DNA of 64,000 nt from Salinicola endophyticus. GTDB lineage: Bacteria > Pseudomonadota > Gammaproteobacteria > Pseudomonadales > Halomonadaceae. The notes under the pieces were generated by a model, which saw nothing but the letters and a program-made list of their open reading frames with translations, searched no databases and had not been told where the DNA came from. Below, piece by piece: positions 26,506-35,741 of this stretch; position 1 is the stretch's first letter; every line of letters begins with the position of its first letter. Made by a program: the position numbers and the translations under genes. The stretch lies in the NCBI RefSeq assembly GCF_040536835.1, contig NZ_CP159578.1, forward strand, positions 1,364,001-1,428,000. The letters run 5' to 3'.

Positions 26506-27396
26506 TCAGCCATCGACTGGTAGACCATTGTGGCGGCGCAGCTCACGAATGATGCCGCTGTGGTCGAGATCGCCGTCGCCATGTTCGAGCATGGCGCCGA
26601 ACAGGGCATCGGCGCGCTGGCTCAGTGGCAGCTCCAGGCTCAGGCTGGCGGCTTCGGCCAGAGCGGTCTGGGTGTCCTTGTGCTGCCACTTGGCAGGCCC
26701 CCCGGGAGCGAAGTCAGCTGCCAGCATGCGCTGGCCGTGCTGGGCGAGGATGGTCGAGTCGGCGAAGCCACCGAGCAGCGCCTCGCGCACCCGGGCCGGG
26801 TCGGCCCCGCCGCGTTCGACCAGCAGCAGCGCCTCGGCCACCGTGGCCAGGGTGTTGGCGACGATCATCTGATTGGCCAGCTTGGCCAGTTCACCACAGC
26901 CGGCGGGGCCGACATGGGTGGGGCGGCCCAGGTGGCTCAGCAGCTCGCGGCTGGCGTCGAAGGCGGCAGCCTCGCCGCCGACCATGATTGCCAGGGTGCC
27001 TTCGATGGCGCCGCGTTCGCCGCCGGAGACCGGCGCATCGAGATAGTCGATGCCCCGCGCGGCGGCGGCTTCGGCCTGGGCGCGGGCGGTGGCCACCGGG
27101 ATCGAGCTCATCACGATCAGCCGGCTGCCGACAGGCATTGCGGCGATCGCGCCGTTGTCGCCCCGCAGCACCTCGTCGCAAATCGGCCCGGAGCTGAGCA
27201 TCACGATCAGGGTATCGACCGCGGCCGCCTCCGCCGGGGTGGCGGCGAGATGGATGGCGTGATCGGCCAGCGGTGCCAGCTTGTCGCGGCTGCGGTTCCA
27301 GGCGCTGACGGCATAGCCGGCAGCGGCCAGGCGGCGGGCGATCGGGGCGCCCATGATGCCGGTGCCCAGAACACCGACGCGTCTTTGTGTGGTCAT
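26506..27396 (-). CDS. 2-hydroxy-3-oxopropionate reductase / 3-hydroxyisobutyrate dehydrogenase family
   Basis: Beta-hydroxyacid dehydrogenase of 296 residues (GarR/GlxR, MmsB family), NAD(P)-linked. The dinucleotide motif GVLGTGIMGAPIA is at residues 8-20, the substrate loop DAPVSGGERGA near 122-132, and the catalytic lysine in GELAKLANQM near 172. It is the last gene of an operon with an aldonate dehydratase, a TRAP transporter and a FAD oxidase, so tartronate semialdehyde or a related 3-oxoacid is a likely substrate. The exact substrate cannot be read from the sequence. Confidence 0.85.
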   Translation of the reverse strand: MTTQRRVGVLGTGIMGAPIARRLAAAGYAVSAWNRSRDKLAPLADHAIHLAATPAEAAAVDTLIVMLSSGPICDEVLRGDNGAIAAMPVGSRLIVMSSIPVATARAQAEAAAARGIDYLDAPVSGGERGAIEGTLAIMVGGEAAAFDASRELLSHLGRPTHVGPAGCGELAKLANQMIVANTLATVAEALLLVERGGADPARVREALLGGFADSTILAQHGQRMLAADFAPGGPAKWQHKDTQTALAEAASLSLELPLSQRADALFGAMLEHGDGDLDHSGIIRELRRHNGLPVDG

Positions 27397-27481
27397 CTCG
27401 CCTTGTCCTTACCTGACTGTGTCTTGCCGGATGCGCCGCGCGCGGTCCGGCGTGGAGCGGCGCGCACCGCCCGTGTCGGTT

Positions 27482-28909
27482 TCAATCGCCGCTGCGCGGC
27501 AGGATACGCCCCGGCGAGAGCAGCTCGCGCGGGTCGAGCAGATGCTTGATACCGCGCATCAGGTCGTACTCCGGCCCCGGCAGGGTATCGAGAAAAGCGG
27601 CCTGCTTGAGCCGCCCGATACCGTGCTCGGCGCTGATGCTGCCGTCGAACGCTTCGACGATCTCGAACAGGCGCAGCTCCAGATCGTGTAGCAGCGGCAG
27701 GCGCTCGGCCTCCGTCAGCGCCGCCGGCGGCAGGATATTGAAGTGCAGGTTGCCGTCGCCGATGTGGCCGTAGGCGATCACCGTCGCCTCCGGGCAGGCC
27801 TCGGCGATGGCGTGACAGGCCTGGGCGTGGAACAGCGGCAGCGACGAGATCGGCAGCGAGATATCGGTGCGCAGATGCTCGCCGGTCTGCCGCTGGCCCT
27901 CCAGCATCGCCTCGCGGATCAGCCACAGCTGCTGGGCCTGGGCCTCGCTGGAGGCGAGCACGCCGTCGACCAGCAGCTCCGCCTCGGCCCCCTGTTCGAA
28001 CAGCGCCTCGATCATCGCATCCAGATCGGCGGGGCCGCTCGCCGCTACCTCCATCAGCACGTAAGTGGGGTGGGGCGCGTCGAGCGGGTCACGCAGGTCC
28101 GGCGCTGCCCGCATGGCCAGCTCCAGGCAGTGCCGCGGAATCAGCTCGAAGGCGGTGAGCAGATCGCAGCAGCAGCGCCGGGCCAGGGCGTAGAGCGCCA
28201 GCACCGCTTCGATGTCGGCGCAGGCGAGCAGGGCGGTCCGGGTGACCTGGGGCTTGGGGAAGAGCTTGAGCACCGCACCGGTGACGATCCCCAGCGTGCC
28301 CTCGGCGCCGATGAACAGCTGCTTCAGATCATAGCCGGTGTTGTTCTTGTGCAGCGCACGCATGTGACTGAGGATTCGCCCGTCGGGCAGTACCACTTCC
28401 AGGCCCAGCACCAGCTGGCGGGTCATGCCGTAGCGCAGCACGTTGAGCCCGCCGGCGTTGGTGGAGATATTGCCGCCGATCTGACAGCTGCCCTGGGCAC
28501 CCAGGGCCAGCGGGAAGTAGCAGTCCGCTTCCTCCGCCACCTCCTTGATGGTCTGCAGCACGCAGCCGGCATCCACGCTCAGACTGAAGTTGAGCGGGTC
28601 GAGTTCGCGTACCTGGTTCATGCGCTCCAGGCTGAGCACCAGCTCGGCGCACTCCTCGTCCGGCATCGCCCCGCACACCAGCCCGCTGTGCCCGCCCTGG
28701 GGCACCAGCGGCACGTCGTGGCGGTGGCAGTAGGCGACGATATCCGCCACCTGGGCGGTGTTCTCCGGGCGCACCACGGCCAGGGGCATGCCGCCGCGGC
28801 GCCCGGTCCAGTCGGTGCGGTAGCGGGCCAGGTCATCCTCCTGGGTGAGCACGCCGCGCGCGCCCAGCAATTTTTCGAGTTCGCCGATCAGGGCGTTGTC
28901 GCGGTTCAT
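27482..28909 (-). CDS. FAD-linked D-2-hydroxyacid dehydrogenase (GlcD/D2HGDH/D-lactate type)
   Basis: A 475-residue flavoenzyme that oxidises a D-2-hydroxyacid. The PCMH-type FAD domain occupies residues 40-220 (VPQGGHSGLVCG and GSCQIGGNISTNAGG). The C-terminal domain has metal and substrate motifs YGHIGDGNLHFN and SAEHGIGRLKQ. It lies 17 bases after dctM and 86 bases before the GarR-like gene on the same strand. In a fuconate or galactonate operon it could oxidise lactate or glycolate produced downstream. D-2-hydroxyglutarate is another possible substrate. Confidence 0.85.
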   Translation of the reverse strand: MNRDNALIGELEKLLGARGVLTQEDDLARYRTDWTGRRGGMPLAVVRPENTAQVADIVAYCHRHDVPLVPQGGHSGLVCGAMPDEECAELVLSLERMNQVRELDPLNFSLSVDAGCVLQTIKEVAEEADCYFPLALGAQGSCQIGGNISTNAGGLNVLRYGMTRQLVLGLEVVLPDGRILSHMRALHKNNTGYDLKQLFIGAEGTLGIVTGAVLKLFPKPQVTRTALLACADIEAVLALYALARRCCCDLLTAFELIPRHCLELAMRAAPDLRDPLDAPHPTYVLMEVAASGPADLDAMIEALFEQGAEAELLVDGVLASSEAQAQQLWLIREAMLEGQRQTGEHLRTDISLPISSLPLFHAQACHAIAEACPEATVIAYGHIGDGNLHFNILPPAALTEAERLPLLHDLELRLFEIVEAFDGSISAEHGIGRLKQAAFLDTLPGPEYDLMRGIKHLLDPRELLSPGRILPRSGD

Positions 28910-28925
28910 CGTCGTCTCCCTTTGC

Positions 28926-30182
28926 TCAGCGATACCACAGCACGATGCCGGGGAAGACCAGGAACAGCACCAGCAGGCCCAGCAGGGTGAAATAGAACGG
29001 CAGCAGGCTCTTGACCAGACTCTCCATGCCCACCTTGCCCACGCCGCAGCCGACGTAGAGCACCGTACCCACCGGCGGCGTGATCAGCCCGATGCCGAGG
29101 ATGAAGGACATCAGCACGCCGAAGTAGACCGGGTCGATGCCCAGCTTGACCACGACCGGGGTCATCAGCGGTGCCAGGATCACCATCGCCGGGGTCAGAT
29201 CCATGAAGAAGCCCACCACCAGCAGGAAGGCGGCGAGGATCAGCAGCAGCAGGAAGCGGTTGTCGGTCAGCGCCGAGAGGGTCACCACCAGCTGTTGCGG
29301 GATCATGTTGGCGGTCAGCAGCCACGCCAGCACGCTGGCGAAGGCGAGCAGCAGCATCACCACGCCGGTCAGCTTGCCGGTGTTGATGCAGAGCTGGAAG
29401 AAGCGCTTGAGGCTGAGGCTGCGATAGATCACGAACGACACCACGAAGGCGTAGACCAGCGCGATCGCCGCGCTCTCGGTGGGGGTGAAGACCCCCGAGA
29501 GGATGCCGCCTACGATGATCACCGGCAGCAGCAGGGCAAGGGCGGCGTCCTTCAGCGCGCGGCCCAGCTCCGGCAGCGAGAACGGCTGGCCGCGGCCGTT
29601 CTTGCGCGACTGCACGTAGGTGGTCACCGCCAGCCCCAGGGTGATCAGGATGCCGGGCACGATACCCGCCATGAACAGCGCCGAGATCGAGGTGTTGGTG
29701 ACCACGCCGAACAGGATCATCGGAATCGACGGCGGGATGATGATCCCCACCACCGAGGCCGCGACGACGATCGCCGTGGCCAGCGGCCCGCTGTAGCGGT
29801 GGCGCTTCATCGGCTCGATCATCATGCTGCCGACGGCGGAGGCGTCGGCCACCGCCGAGCCGCTGATGCCGCCGAAGAACATCGAGGTCAGCACCGCGAC
29901 CTGCCCCAGGCCGCCGGCGACGAAGCCGACCAGGGCGCTGGCCAGGCGGACCAGGCGTGTGGCGATGCCGCCCTCGCTCATCACCTCGCCGACCAGGATG
30001 AACAGCGGGATCGCCAGCAGCGGGAAGGAGTCGAGCCCGTTGACCGCCTGCGCCACGATCGGCGACAGCGCATAGTCCGACTCGAAGAAGATGAACAGCG
30101 TAATGGCGGCGAGGCCGAACGAGATCGGCATGCCGATGACGATACAGATCGCCAGACCGACGAGAATGCTCCAGAGAATCAT
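28926..30182 (-). CDS. dctM: TRAP transporter large permease DctM (first TRAP system)
   Basis: Transport subunit of a sodium-driven tripartite transporter for a carboxylate or sugar acid. The 418-residue protein has about 12 hydrophobic segments and starts MILWSILVGLAICIVIGMP. Family motifs include NGLDSFPLLAIPLFILVGE and FGGISGSAVADASAVGSMMI. Its ATG (30182-30180) overlaps the dctQ stop as ATGA, which rules out longer starts. Part of the fucD-dctPQM operon. Confidence 0.93.
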   Translation of the reverse strand: MILWSILVGLAICIVIGMPISFGLAAITLFIFFESDYALSPIVAQAVNGLDSFPLLAIPLFILVGEVMSEGGIATRLVRLASALVGFVAGGLGQVAVLTSMFFGGISGSAVADASAVGSMMIEPMKRHRYSGPLATAIVVAASVVGIIIPPSIPMILFGVVTNTSISALFMAGIVPGILITLGLAVTTYVQSRKNGRGQPFSLPELGRALKDAALALLLPVIIVGGILSGVFTPTESAAIALVYAFVVSFVIYRSLSLKRFFQLCINTGKLTGVVMLLLAFASVLAWLLTANMIPQQLVVTLSALTDNRFLLLLILAAFLLVVGFFMDLTPAMVILAPLMTPVVVKLGIDPVYFGVLMSFILGIGLITPPVGTVLYVGCGVGKVGMESLVKSLLPFYFTLLGLLVLFLVFPGIVLWYR

Positions 30183-30667
30183 GCTGTTTTTCCTCGCAGC
30201 AGGGCGACGAGCGCGACGCTGTTGGCGATCAGCGTGAGGATCGCCATCACCGGCATGGCGCTGTAGAGGAAGGTCTGCGGAATGCCCAGCATCGGCGTGG
30301 CGCTGGTGTAGCCCGAGATCAGATCGCGGAAGCCGAACAGGATGCAGATGCAGACGATATAGATCACTGCGATGGCGAGCAGCGAGGCGGCGCGCTTGAG
30401 CGCGCTCGGCGCCTTGTCGCGGAAGAAGGTCACCGCGACGTGCTCGTTGCCGAGACTGCCGACACCGGCGCCCAGCAGCACCAGCCAGATGAACAGCACC
30501 CGGGACATCTCCTCGGCCCAGGTGTAGGAGTAGTTGAGCACGTAGCGGCCGAAGACGTTGGCGGTGACGCAGAAGACGACACCCAGCACGAGCAGGCCGA
30601 CGGCGATCTCCAGGGTCAGCTTGAGCCACCCCAGCACGCCGCGTGCAGTGGACGAGGAAGCGGTCAT
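30179..30667 (-). CDS. dctQ: TRAP transporter small permease DctQ (first TRAP system)
   Basis: A 162-residue membrane protein with four hydrophobic helices and the conserved FGRYVLNYSYTWAEEMSRVLFIW segment between helices 1 and 2. It forms the membrane pair with DctM. The start at 30667 has GGAGAG upstream. Stop and dctM start overlap by 4 bases. Confidence 0.92.
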   Translation of the reverse strand: MTASSSTARGVLGWLKLTLEIAVGLLVLGVVFCVTANVFGRYVLNYSYTWAEEMSRVLFIWLVLLGAGVGSLGNEHVAVTFFRDKAPSALKRAASLLAIAVIYIVCICILFGFRDLISGYTSATPMLGIPQTFLYSAMPVMAILTLIANSVALVALLRGKTA

Positions 30668-30760
30668 CGCGCTCTCCGAGCAAGCGGGGCGTGACGGCCA
30701 GGCCGGCACGCCCCAGACAATGAGGCGCGGCCAGTCTCTCGACCGGCCGCGGGGGTGGGA

Positions 30761-31849
30761 TTACTGGGCCGAGGCGGCGGCCTGGCGGATGCTGTCGATC
30801 AGGTCACCACCGATCTTGTCGCGCCAGTTGGCGTAGACGGGCTCCAGCTTGTCCTGGAACACCTTGACCTGGGCCGGCGTCAGCTCGGTGATCTGCATGC
30901 CTTCGTCTTTCAGCTCCTGCTTGATCTGGTCGTTCATGCTGCGGCTGACGTGGCGCTCGTAGTCGCCCATCTGCTTGGCGGCGTCACGCAGCAGCTGCTG
31001 GTAGTCGGCCGGCAGGCGGTTCCAGAAGCGTTCGGAGACCAGCGTGATGAAGGGCGTGTAGACGTGGTTGGTCTCGGTGGCGTACTGCTGCACCTCGTTG
31101 AACTTGGAGGACTTGATGGTGATCCATGGGTTCTCCTGGCCGTCGACCACGTGCTGCTCGAGAGCGGTGAACAGCTCGGCGAACGACATCGGTGTCGGGT
31201 TGGCCCCCAGGGTGCGCCAGATATCCAGGTGAATCGGGTTCTGCATGGTGCGGATCTTGAGACCGTCGAGATCCGACGGCTTGGAGACCGGGCGCTTGCT
31301 GTTGGTCAGCTGACGGTAGCCGTTCTCCGACCAGCCGATCGCCACCAGCCCCTTGGTCGAGGCTTCCTTCAGCATGCGCTGGCCGATCTCGCCATCGAGC
31401 ACCTTGTCGGCGACTTCCGGCTTGGGGAACAGGAACGGCAGATCGAACACCGCGAACTGCGGGAACATGTTGACCATCGGCGAGGTCGAGGGCGAGGTCA
31501 TCTCCAGGGTGCCGGCCTGTAGTGCGCTCACCGACTGCAGATCGTCACCCAGCTGGGCGCTGTGGAACATCTGCACCTGGATATGGCCGTCGCTGCGCTG
31601 CTCGACGATCTTCTTGAAGTACTCCAGGCCGCGATACTGGGCGCTGGACTGGGTCAGACCGATGTTGAACTTGAGGCTGTAGTCCTTGCCGTCGCCCTGT
31701 ACGACATTGCCCTTGACCTCGGGCAGCGGCGGCATCTCGGTGGCGGCCACCGCCGACAGGCTGCCCAGGCCGAGCACGCCGGCGGTCAGCAGCGACATCA
31801 GCGAGCGGCGCAGCGGCAGGGTACGTAGGGGACGTGTGGTTGTTTTCAT
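30761..31849 (-). CDS. dctP: TRAP transporter solute-binding protein DctP (first TRAP system)
   Basis: Periplasmic binding protein of 362 residues. It has a charged N-terminus and a signal peptide ending at AVAA near residue 36. Family elements include a substrate arginine in KIRTMQNPIHLDIWRTLGANPTPMSF and VDGQENPWITI. It is transcribed before dctQ and dctM. Its ligand is inferred from the operon to be an aldonate such as L-fuconate or L-galactonate. Confidence 0.92.
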   Translation of the reverse strand: MKTTTRPLRTLPLRRSLMSLLTAGVLGLGSLSAVAATEMPPLPEVKGNVVQGDGKDYSLKFNIGLTQSSAQYRGLEYFKKIVEQRSDGHIQVQMFHSAQLGDDLQSVSALQAGTLEMTSPSTSPMVNMFPQFAVFDLPFLFPKPEVADKVLDGEIGQRMLKEASTKGLVAIGWSENGYRQLTNSKRPVSKPSDLDGLKIRTMQNPIHLDIWRTLGANPTPMSFAELFTALEQHVVDGQENPWITIKSSKFNEVQQYATETNHVYTPFITLVSERFWNRLPADYQQLLRDAAKQMGDYERHVSRSMNDQIKQELKDEGMQITELTPAQVKVFQDKLEPVYANWRDKIGGDLIDSIRQAAASAQ

Positions 31850-31945
31850 CTTCGACTCCAGAGCATGTGGGCTGGTGGTCTGGGGCAGGGCGGTGCCACC
31901 TTGTTGTGGCTTGTCGAGGGCGGCCGCGCCTGCCGGGGGACGGCG

Positions 31946-33250
31946 CTAGGCGGAGTGCCAGGCGCTGCCGTCGGGGTAGCGGTGGGCCGCGAGCGACGCC
32001 GCCTTCATGGTCACCCCGTAACCCGGGGCATCCGGTACCTGATAGCGGCCGCGGTGGATCTGCACCGGGGCCTCGAAGTGTTCGTGCAGATGGTCGACGT
32101 ACTCGAGCAGGCGCCCCTCCAGCGAACCGGAGACCGCGATGTAGTCGAACATCGAGATGTGCTGGGTGTACTCGCACAGGCCCACGCCACCACCGTGGGG
32201 GCACACCGGGATGCCGTACTTGGCCGCCAGCAGCAGTACCACCAGCACCTCGTTGAGCCCGCCCAGGCGGGCGGCGTCGAGCTGGCAGAAGTCGAGCGCC
32301 TCGGCCTGGAACAGCTGCTTGAACATGACGCGGTTGTGGCAGTGCTCACCGGTGGCGACGCCGATCGGCGCCAGACGGTGACGGATCTCGGCGTGGCCGA
32401 GAATATCGTCGGGGCTGGTCGGCTCCTCGATCCAGTGCGGGTCGAACTCGGCCAGCCGGCGCATGTTGGCGACCGCCTCGTCGACATCCCACATCTGGTT
32501 GGCATCCATCATCAGGGTGCACTCGGGGCCGATCTCCTCGCGCAGAATGCGGGCACGGGCGCGATCCTCCTCGATGTCGCCGCCCACCTTCTGCTTGAAG
32601 TGGCGCCAACCCTCGTCCAGCGCCTCGCGGCAGAGCTTGCGCATCTTCTCTTCCGAGTAGCCCAGCCAGCCCGCCGAGGTGGTGTAGCCGGGGTAGCCGT
32701 GCTCGCGCAGATGCGCCACACGCTCGGCCTTGGTCGGTGCCTGGCGGCGCAGCAGAGCGATCGCCTCTTCCGGAGTGAGTGCATCGCTGACGAAGCGGAA
32801 GTCCAGACACTGGACCAGTGCTTCCGGGGTCATGTCGGCGAGCAGCTGCCAGACCGGCTTGCCCTCGCGCTTGGCCCACAGGTCCCACACTGCGTTGACC
32901 ATCGCCGCGCAGGCCAGATGGATGACGCCCTTTTCCGGGCCGAGCCAGCGCAGCTGGCTGTCGCCGCTGGTCAGGTCGCGCCAGAAGGCGCCCATGTCGG
33001 CGGTGATCTCCTCGAGCGTACGGCCCTCCAGGCGCGAGGCCAGGGAGTTGACCGTGGCGACGCAGATCTCGTTGCCGCGGCCGATGGTGAAGGTGAGCCC
33101 GTGACCGCTGATGCCATCGTCCGCATCGGTGTGCAGGATGACGTAGGTGGCCGAATAGTCCGGCGCCGCGTTCATCGCGTCCGAGCCGTCGAGCTCACGC
33201 GAGGTGGGGAAGCGAATGTCCTGGGCTTCGACGCGCTGAATGGTGGTCAT
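31946..33250 (-). CDS. fucD: L-fuconate dehydratase (enolase superfamily)
   Basis: Dehydrates L-fuconate to 2-keto-3-deoxy-L-fuconate. The 434-residue protein begins with the family signature DIRFPTSRELDGSDAMN. The catalytic set is visible: Lys221 (KQKVGG), metal ligands Asp249, Glu275 and Glu302, and general base His352 (CPHGGG). These match, shifted by one, the residues known in Xanthomonas campestris FucD, which also accepts L-galactonate and D-arabinonate. It is the first gene of an operon with a TRAP transporter. The downstream enzymes of the fuconate route (KDF dehydrogenase and hydrolase) are 22 kb away at 55-57 kb. Confidence 0.88.
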   Translation of the reverse strand: MTTIQRVEAQDIRFPTSRELDGSDAMNAAPDYSATYVILHTDADDGISGHGLTFTIGRGNEICVATVNSLASRLEGRTLEEITADMGAFWRDLTSGDSQLRWLGPEKGVIHLACAAMVNAVWDLWAKREGKPVWQLLADMTPEALVQCLDFRFVSDALTPEEAIALLRRQAPTKAERVAHLREHGYPGYTTSAGWLGYSEEKMRKLCREALDEGWRHFKQKVGGDIEEDRARARILREEIGPECTLMMDANQMWDVDEAVANMRRLAEFDPHWIEEPTSPDDILGHAEIRHRLAPIGVATGEHCHNRVMFKQLFQAEALDFCQLDAARLGGLNEVLVVLLLAAKYGIPVCPHGGGVGLCEYTQHISMFDYIAVSGSLEGRLLEYVDHLHEHFEAPVQIHRGRYQVPDAPGYGVTMKAASLAAHRYPDGSAWHSA

Positions 33251-33407
33251 GGGGCGCGGTTTTCCTTATGGCTTACGGCACGAAATAGGTCGCGCTATTG
33301 TCGGGGAATGCGCCAATTCTCGAGACCTCAATCGATGGTCTCTTCGGCGATTCCGAACAGCCTAAAGGAGCGCTGAAGCCCCGAATAATCGTTTTTTTTG
33401 CAACTGG

Positions 33408-33424
33408 AATAACCCGGGGTTATT
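33408..33424. promoter_or_regulatory. Perfect palindrome in the fucD/LysR divergent promoter
   Basis: AATAACCC-G-GGGTTATT is a 17-base perfect inverted repeat in the 201-base gap between fucD and the LysR gene. Position and AT-bearing symmetric form fit a LysR-type operator controlling both genes. Confidence 0.5.
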
Positions 33425-33451
33425 GTCTTTGACCAAAGAATAAAGGCAGGG

Positions 33452-34387
33452 ATGCACATGTCCCACGATAGTCGAATTCACATCAAGAGCTGGTTGCGTA
33501 TCAAGCACCTCGTGCTGCTGGTGACCCTCGACGAAAGTCGCAGTCTTCACGCCACCGCGCGGCACATGAACATGAGCCAACCGGCCGCCAGCAAGATGCT
33601 CAAGGACATCGAGAACTTCTTCGGCATGGCGCTGTTTCTGCGCCAGCCACGGCAGATGACATTGACCAGTGGTGGCCGTCTGCTGGTGCGCTACGCGCGC
33701 AGCATTCTCAACGACACTGACCGCCTGATCGACGATCTGATCTCGCTGCGTGAGGGGGGCCACGGCAAGCTGGTGATCGGCAGCGTCCCCGGCGCGGCAC
33801 CGGTACTGCTGCCGCAGGCGATCATCCAGCTCAAGCATGAGCGCCCGCAGCTGGCGGTGAACGTTCAGGAGAATTCCAGCGATCGTCTGCTGGCCGATCT
33901 CGAGTACAAGCGTCTCGACGTGGTGCTTGGGCGTTATACCGAACCGGCCCAGCACCACCTGTTCGATTTCCTGCCGCTCCAGGCCGAGCCGGTCTCGATC
34001 GTGGTGCGTGCCGGCCACCCGCTGTGCCAGCACACCCCGACCCTGGCCGAGGTAGTGCGCTGGCCGTGGGTGATGCACCCCACCTCCAGCCCCATGCGCG
34101 GCCTCTTCGAGGTGGCCCTGGCCGAGGCCCAGGTGCGCTCGCCGCGCAATGTGATCGAGACCACCTCGACCCAGACCACGCTGCAGCTGGTCAGCGCTTC
34201 GGATGCCATCGCGCTGCTGCCCACCTCGATACTGCGCACGGCGATCTCCTCCGGGCGCTTCGCCGCGCTGCCGCTGACCATCGGCGAGCCGCTGGGCTAC
34301 TACGGGGTGATGACGCGCAAGGGCGAGGAGCGCGCCGAGGTGGTGGAAGCCTTCATCTCACTGCTGATGACGCGCTCCGAAGGCTGA
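33452..34387 (+). CDS. LysR-family regulator of the fuconate/TRAP operon (predicted)
   Basis: A 311-residue LTTR. The HTH is at residues 17-75 (LVTLDESRSLHATARHMNMS, then AASKMLKDIENFFG), with an effector-binding domain from about residue 105. It resembles the group that includes GbpR and PcaQ, which respond to sugars and aromatic acids. It is divergent from fucD, with a palindrome between them, so local control is likely. ATG at 33452 or 33458 could both be used. Confidence 0.87.
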   Translation: MHMSHDSRIHIKSWLRIKHLVLLVTLDESRSLHATARHMNMSQPAASKMLKDIENFFGMALFLRQPRQMTLTSGGRLLVRYARSILNDTDRLIDDLISLREGGHGKLVIGSVPGAAPVLLPQAIIQLKHERPQLAVNVQENSSDRLLADLEYKRLDVVLGRYTEPAQHHLFDFLPLQAEPVSIVVRAGHPLCQHTPTLAEVVRWPWVMHPTSSPMRGLFEVALAEAQVRSPRNVIETTSTQTTLQLVSASDAIALLPTSILRTAISSGRFAALPLTIGEPLGYYGVMTRKGEERAEVVEAFISLLMTRSEG

Positions 34388-34470
34388 GCGTCGCATTGCG
34401 AGACCGGCGCGGCCGCTGTCCACTCAGCTCGGGACAGCGGCTTGCGCCTTCACGCGGCGACAGGGCGGTG

Positions 34471-35643
34471 TCATTCGATGATATGGAACTGATCGAAGTA
34501 GCGCTCGTTGAGCGACAGCCCCAGCCCCGGGGTGTCATCGTCGAGGTCGAGGCAGCCGTCGACCGGCTCGGGGTCCCCTTCGAACAGGTAGTAGAAGAGT
34601 TCGTTGCCAATCTCGACATCGTGGACCGGGAAGAATTCGGACATGGGGGAGGCGAGGGAGGCCATGGTCAGATGGTAGTTGTGCATCTGACCGGCGTGGG
34701 GGATCACCGGCACGCAGAAGGCCTCCGCCATGGCATTGATCTTGCGCGCCGCGGTGATGCCGCCGACCCGGTTGGTATCGTACTGGATGACGGAGACCGC
34801 GCGTTTCTCGAGCAACTGGCGGAAGCCGTAATGGGTGAATTCATGTTCACCACCGGAGATCGGAATGCTGGTCAGCCGATTGAGTTCGGCATAGCCGTCG
34901 ATGTCATCGGCGATCACCGGCTCTTCCACCCAGCGCGGCTGGAAAGGCTCCAGCCTGGGCAGCATGCGCCTGGCGTAGTCGAGGTTCCAGCCCATGTAGC
35001 AGTCGATCATCAGGTCGATGTCGTCGCCGATCACCTCGCGCACCGCGGCGACACTGTCGAGGTTGGCGCGCATGCCCGCAGGACCATCCTTGGGGCCATA
35101 GCCGACACGCATCTTCATCGCCTTGAAGCCCTGGTCGAGATAGGACTGCGCCTCTTCCTGCATCGACGGCAGGTCCATGCAGTAGAGCTTGGAGGCGTAA
35201 CAGGGGATCTTTTCCTTGGTGCGCCCGCCGAGCAGCTTGAACACCGGCTGGCCGGCCGCCTTGCCCATCAGATCCCAGATCGCGATTTCGACCCCGGAGA
35301 TCGCCGCCATGCCGATCCCCTTGCGGCCCCAGGCCAGGGTGGCGCGATACATACGTTGCCACAGATATTCGTAGTCGAACGGATCCTGGCCGAGGACCAG
35401 TGGCGCCAGATACTGATCGATGATCGTCTTGGCGACCCGCGGCGCGAGCGCCACATTGCCCAGCCCCACCAGACCGGTGTCGGTCTCGACCTCGACCACG
35501 GTCCAGCCGTGGAAGCGAAAGGTACCCATGGAGTCGCTCTTGTCCCACAGCTCGTCCATGGCGTTGGCGCAGAAATGCGGCGTCGGAGGCACGGTATGGC
35601 CTTTCCATTCGAAGACACGGGCACGGACGCGGGTGATTTTCAT
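34471..35643 (-). CDS. Mandelate racemase/enolase-superfamily sugar-acid dehydratase
   Basis: A 390-residue protein of the enolase superfamily. The acid/base lysine is in KAMKMRV (Lys177), metal ligands are Asp214, Glu240 and Glu266, and the catalytic histidine is His316 in [11 protein letters not shown]. The IPHAGQMHN form and the histidine general base resemble the rhamnonate dehydratase group, but the N-terminus differs from E. coli RhmD. Context (tctCBA, Ldh2, XylX-like) makes it an aldonate dehydratase. Candidates are L-rhamnonate, D-arabinonate or a related pentonate. It is the last gene of the tctCBA operon. Confidence 0.75.
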   Translation of the reverse strand: MKITRVRARVFEWKGHTVPPTPHFCANAMDELWDKSDSMGTFRFHGWTVVEVETDTGLVGLGNVALAPRVAKTIIDQYLAPLVLGQDPFDYEYLWQRMYRATLAWGRKGIGMAAISGVEIAIWDLMGKAAGQPVFKLLGGRTKEKIPCYASKLYCMDLPSMQEEAQSYLDQGFKAMKMRVGYGPKDGPAGMRANLDSVAAVREVIGDDIDLMIDCYMGWNLDYARRMLPRLEPFQPRWVEEPVIADDIDGYAELNRLTSIPISGGEHEFTHYGFRQLLEKRAVSVIQYDTNRVGGITAARKINAMAEAFCVPVIPHAGQMHNYHLTMASLASPMSEFFPVHDVEIGNELFYYLFEGDPEPVDGCLDLDDDTPGLGLSLNERYFDQFHIIE

Positions 35644-35741
35644 GGCGTGTTCCTCGTCGTGTAGAGACTCAGGTCGCTGATCGCACAGCGGCTTGGCTCA
35701 CCCCGTGACGGCCGGGCCGGCCGCCACGGGGTGATATCGCC

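Noticed and set aside
28845..30266. 473-codon plus-strand frame opposite dctM
   Set aside because: Translation is H/R/Q/D-rich with no motif, a shadow of dctM and dctQ on the other strand.
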